From assembly GCF_003286085.1 (NCBI RefSeq), contig NW_020825381.1, forward strand, positions 1-64,000: 64,000 nucleotides of DNA. Direction: 5' to 3'. Origin of the DNA: Drosophila persimilis. Its lineage: Eukaryota > Arthropoda > Insecta > Diptera > Drosophilidae. Of the stretch, positions 60,581 to 64,000 are shown in pieces (the first letter of the stretch is position 1; the number at the start of each line of letters is the position of its first letter). The notes beneath the pieces are model-generated. The model was not told the DNA's origin and ran no database searches. It saw only the letters and a list, made by a program, of their open reading frames with translations. Both the position numbers and the translations under genes were made by a program.

Positions 60581-61006
60581 ATTCCAATTAAATAAAACTC
60601 GGCGCAGAAATAAAATTGCGATATGTTCTTTAATGCGTGACATCCAAATTGCAAGTGTGGCTTGCCTGCCCTTTACATTGCCGCTCAGATCGCTAAGCGC
60701 AGCTTCGCTCAGCCGACGTCGGTAGGCAGACGCAAAGCGGAGATAGCGAAGAGCGAGCTGGCAGAGAGCGCTTAGCAGGGCAAGCACGTGCAAAGCTTTA
60801 ACAAACAAATGAGTGACATAGACATAAGTAACAAACAAAATAAGCGGCTGAGGGCCAAGAATTAGGTGCTATTTGGTAAGCAGCTAATCGGCTGGGTTCT
60901 GCTCCGAACATATGCAATGACTCTTTCTAGTTTATGCACACACGAATATTTTTGTAATAATTCACAAAAAATGTTATTTTTTGCTATTACCATTGTTGTG
61001 CTCACA
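60581..61006 (-). mobile_element. 0.43-kb insertion in the roo-like element (possible solo LTR)
   Basis: ACTAATT occurs at both sides (60574-60580 and 61007-61013). On the minus strand the insert starts TGTGAGCACAACA and ends ...TTTAATTGGAAT, with a GC-rich middle (GCTGAGCGAAGCTGCGC) and polyadenylation-like AATAAA motifs on the plus strand. It has no ORF of note. Its ends are not a clean TG...CA pair, so the class is uncertain. Confidence 0.5.
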
Positions 61007-61017
61007 ACTAATTTTTC

Positions 61018-62421
61018 TTAAATTTCCTCTTTTGGCCAATGTTCCTTAGATTTCGCCAACCATTGAGGCCCTTTCCACCAAATCTTAAAATCTTTTAGCT
61101 TATCTGCACTAATGCCCCTTGATGCTACATCTGTTGGATTGTCTTCAGTTCTAACGTGTCCCCATTTAATTTCCTTAATCTTTCTTACTTCGTCAGTTCG
61201 ATGCCTGATAAACTTGTCTTTATTGTCTCCATTCTTTATCCAGGCTAGAGTAATAGTAGAATAACACTCTACATTACTTCCAACCGCTACTTTCACCCGT
61301 TGAATTAATTTTGCCAGAAGATGTGCTGCACAAAGTTTTAATTTTGGAATAGTTTTCCGATTCTTCTTTGGATTAACTTTGCTTTTGCTGGCTATTATAA
61401 TTGTAGAACTATCTACCTTGGCATTCACTACGGCAGCATAAGCCTTTTCGGATGCATCGGCAAACCCATGAATTTGCATCGACTTATTGTGCTGAGAATT
61501 TAGCCATCTCGCTATCCGAATGCTCTCTAACTCTGTTAAACTATTTTTAAACGAATTCCATTCCCGAGTATCCTGTTCTGATAATTCTTCATCCCAATTT
61601 TTGTCTGCTAGCCAAAGTTTTTGAATAAACAATTTTCCGACAAGTGTCACTGGAGACAACCAGCCTAAGGGGTCATATATCTTGGCTAAGGTAGATAATA
61701 CTATTCTTTTGTTATTTCTCTTAATTGGTTCATAGTGGAAATTGAACCTAAACTCGTCTTTAACCGGTTCCCATTGTAGTCCTAATGTTTTGACGGATTC
61801 ATTCTCCTCAATGGTTAATACTTTATTTTCTCGGTCATCTCTAATGCCTTCTATAATTTCTGGGATATTTGTTATCCACTTTCTTAAGTTAAACCCAACC
61901 TTATTAAACTCCCGGGTAACTTCCTTTACATGGTTTTTAGCATCCAGTATCGTGTCGGCACCTGTCTACAGGTCGTCCATATAAAAATCATTCTTTATGA
62001 TTTCCCTAATTGCTTGATTTTTGCAATTATCTGCTATTGCAACAAGCACCCTGGTTGCTAAATAGGGTGCTGAAGCTGTACCGTACGTAACAGTTGTAAG
62101 TTTATAATCTTTTAACTTTTCGTTTGGATTATCTCTCCAAATTATATGCAAATATTGTTGATCGTCTTTATCAACATTAATTTGCCGGTACATTTTTTCA
62201 ATGTCCGCCGATATTACAAATGGCCATTTACGCCATTTCACCATAATATCGAATATATCTTTTTGGACCCTTGGACCCCACATGATATCATTTAAACTTT
62301 TATTGTTTGTGGTTTTTGCTGAAGCATCGAAAACCACTCTCAGCTTTGTCGTTAGACTGGAATCTCTTATGACTCCTTGATGGGGTAAATAATATTTCCC
62401 ATCTTCTTTGGACTCTACCAT
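61018..62421 (-). pseudogene. Roo-like reverse transcriptase and RNase H with one nonsense codon
   Basis: The frame runs from 62421 with YLPHQGVIRDSSLTTKLRVVF, FVISADIEKMYRQINV, TVTYGTASAPYLATR and FYMDDL. The next codon is TAG (61966-61968), where the family usually has Leu. The same frame then stays open to 61018 through the thumb (KTLGLQW, IVLSTLAKIYDPLGWLSP) and RNase H (HGFADASEKAYAAVV, LKLCAAHLLAKL, RTEDNPTDVASRGIS). It ends at TAA right beside the 0.43-kb insert. Confidence 0.85.
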
Positions 62422-63339
62422 ACATATGTCCTAAGTTTTTATATTCATGCATGAACTTTACATAATTTTCTTTTAATGTTTTATTATTGCTGAGCTTTCT
62501 TTCTAAACTATAAAATCGCGCTATAGCTTGGGGTTTTGAATATCCTAGATCCTTTTCTTTTTTAAATGGTATTTTAACCACATACCTACTATTCTCATCT
62601 CTTCTTGTTGTTTCCAAGAAATGCTCCTCGCACACATTTTCTTCTACGTCATTCTTTTCAGTTTCCAATTCCCAGAACCGCTCTAAGTCCCCAACTTCAA
62701 TTGTTGTCGCCACAATAAATTTATCACCTTTTGATTTGGTGCAACCGGATATAATCCATCCGAGTTCTGTATTTTGTCCAAGTAGTCCGTCTATTTTTAC
62801 AACTCCGTCTTTTAAAATATGGGTATACAAATCTATCCCAATTATTACATCTACCCTACTTGGTTTGTTAAAGTTAGGGTCTGCCAACACATAATCTTGC
62901 CATTTAGTTTTATCAATATTGAAAGACTGTAATGGTAAAGCTTTCATCAGTTTCGGAAGAATAATTGCTTCAATATTTAGAGGACCTTTATTATAATCAC
63001 GAGTTTTTATCGATAAAGTAACTTTGTCCTTTGAAGTGCAAGAGTCTGTAGATGACAATCCACTTACCTCGGTGTTCGCTCTTTTTCGTACTAAGTTTAA
63101 TATTTGCGCAGCTTCTTCTGAAATTATGGTACATTGCGACCCACAATCAATGAGAGCTCTAAGGTTTTGATAGCCACCATTCCTTGCCCTTACTTTTACA
63201 AGTGCTGTGGCTAAGAACGCTTGTTCTTTTGACAAGCAAGTGTTAACATTTTCCCTCTTTTCGTAGGGAATATGGAGCATCGTATGATGAGGTTTTTTAC
63301 AAATCCCACATAAAATTTCAGAAAAGCATTTCTTATACA
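62422..63339 (-). pseudogene. Roo-like Gag end and protease
   Basis: The frame starts within the last zinc knuckle (CGICKKPHHTMLH), then AFLATALVKVRARNGGYQ and the protease site ALIDCGSQCTIIS (Asp-Cys-Gly). It continues through WQDYVLADPNFNKPSRVDVI and ELGWIISG to KNLGHM near 62430, where one extra base shifts it against the RT frame. Everything upstream is cut off by the gypsy-like LTR at 63340. Confidence 0.85.
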
Positions 63340-63870
63340 AGTTAACGTACCCAATTCTATTGAGCTCTTATACGAGTTGTAAACAATCTTTGGCTTTCCA
63401 AAACGAAAACAATTTCAATCTTGGGCCTCCGCCTAATTGATTTCTAAGATGTACAATCTCAAGGGCTCCCGCCGCAATCCCAATCTTTGACACTTGCCTA
63501 AATGGAAAACCAATGTTTGCCCACACCCGGCTTCTCATAAACAATCTCACTCCCGGCTTTCTGCAGATCCTGCACTTTAGGCATTTTACAGTTCTCTCTT
63601 TGGATGACGAAATCCAATACTCGGGATGGCGAAATCAATTGAAATGTTTATAGAAAAACTATTCCCGAAAGGGATCAACGATGCAAAGATCAGAAAGTTC
63701 AAGCCAGTCTTGATCCAGAAGCGACACCGCAAAGTCGAGCTAAAAACTAAGATCGCGCAAACCCTTTGTCCGGAATCCTTTGTGACCCTCTACTTAAATC
63801 TATATCTGTGAAGTTAGAAGTAAAATAAAAACTTTTTAAAAACACAATCCGCTACCGCAGTTATTTAATT
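63340..63870 (+). repeat. LTR of a second copy of the gypsy-like element (531 bp)
   Basis: It has the same ends and length as 43255-43785 (AGTTAACG to TTTAATT), with about ten scattered differences. It is inserted in roo-like gag; the 4 bp before it are TACA. Confidence 0.95.
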
Positions 63871-64000
63871 GGCGCCCAACGTGGGGCGACGTTGTATAAA
63901 AAGCACCGAATAATAAAAGTGTTGCGTCGTGCCGAAACCCGAAGGACAATTAATTAATGGAATAAATCCTTCAATTATAAAAACGTGGAGTGACTGTGAG
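63870..64000 (+). mobile_element. Second gypsy-like copy: primer site and leader, runs off the window
   Basis: TGGCGCCCAACGTGGGGCG abuts the LTR, followed by the same leader as at 43804. This must be the 5' end of an element continuing to the right. Confidence 0.9.

Larger units (their letters stand above)
51150..63339 (-). mobile_element. Roo-like BEL/Pao element with env, decayed and carrying nested insertions
   Basis: On the minus strand: Gag end and protease (63339-62430), RT and RNase H (62421-61018), a 0.43-kb insert, integrase (60573-59645 and 52735-52185, split by BEL3), env C-terminus (about 52140-51705) and a 3' LTR starting TGTTCAAACATGAACAT, close to the start of the roo LTR as I recall it. 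The 5' LTR and gag start are beyond the gypsy-like LTR at 63340. Confidence 0.8.

Overview
The window is a dense nest of transposable elements from a fly genome, almost certainly Drosophila. The evidence is BEL/Pao elements including a roo-like one, 17.6/297-like and gypsy-like errantiviruses with env genes, an Osvaldo/Ulysses-like Ty3/gypsy element, Jockey-clade non-LTR pieces, and five copies plus a tail of a repeat with the mini-me layout ((GACR)n, a core of about 33 bp, then (TA)n). The species cannot be fixed from sequence alone. The layout suggests heterochromatin, a Y or neo-Y region, or a piRNA-type locus. Only two host genes were recognised: an intact CYHR1/ZTRAF1-family zinc-finger gene and a broken small secreted-peptide gene.

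Layout. 1-3724: gag half of a Jockey-clade non-LTR element, split by mini-me copy 1. 3725-4713: mini-me copy 2, cut short. 4711-14140 (minus): decayed Osvaldo/Ulysses-like element with LTRs over 1.5 kb full of minisatellites. 14150-15496: non-LTR ORF2 fragment and mini-me copy 3. 15497-27923 (plus): 17.6/297-like errantivirus with its gag split by BEL1 (16296-22730, TSD CAAGC). 27924-28613: 3' end and LTR of another LTR element. 28614-38615: dead non-LTR reverse transcriptase split by BEL2 (29644-38157, TSD CCAAC), which has a full gag-pol ORF plus an unusual extra ORF. 38616-43120: two tandem 2.2-kb units, each an unidentified 1.33-kb segment plus a mini-me copy. 43121-48709: host peptide pseudogene with a gypsy-like element (43255-48443, TSD TGCA) in exon 2. 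48793-49947 (minus): CYHR1-like gene. 51150-63339 (minus): roo-like element, itself holding BEL3 (52741-59639, TSD CACTG) and a 0.43-kb insert, and cut by a second copy of the gypsy-like family (63340 to the end).

How the pieces work together. The three nested BEL elements have exact 5-bp duplications and LTRs that look identical or nearly so, so they are young. BEL2 and BEL3 keep full gag-pol ORFs. BEL1 has two single-base frame breaks. The gypsy-like element at 43255 is an internal-deletion derivative: after a -1 slippery site its pol frame runs protease-reverse transcriptase straight into env, with RNase H and integrase removed, while its LTRs differ at about one base. A second copy of its LTR at the right edge shows that the family has moved more than once. 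The most unusual items are the BEL2 zinc-knuckle/protease-like ORF in the env position, the Gag-PR-RT-Env fusion, a leader module shared by BEL2 and BEL3, and the host gene disabled by two elements.

All calls come from reading the sequence and supplied translations. Family names are from motif recognition without database searches. LTR edges marked approximate could move by tens of bases.
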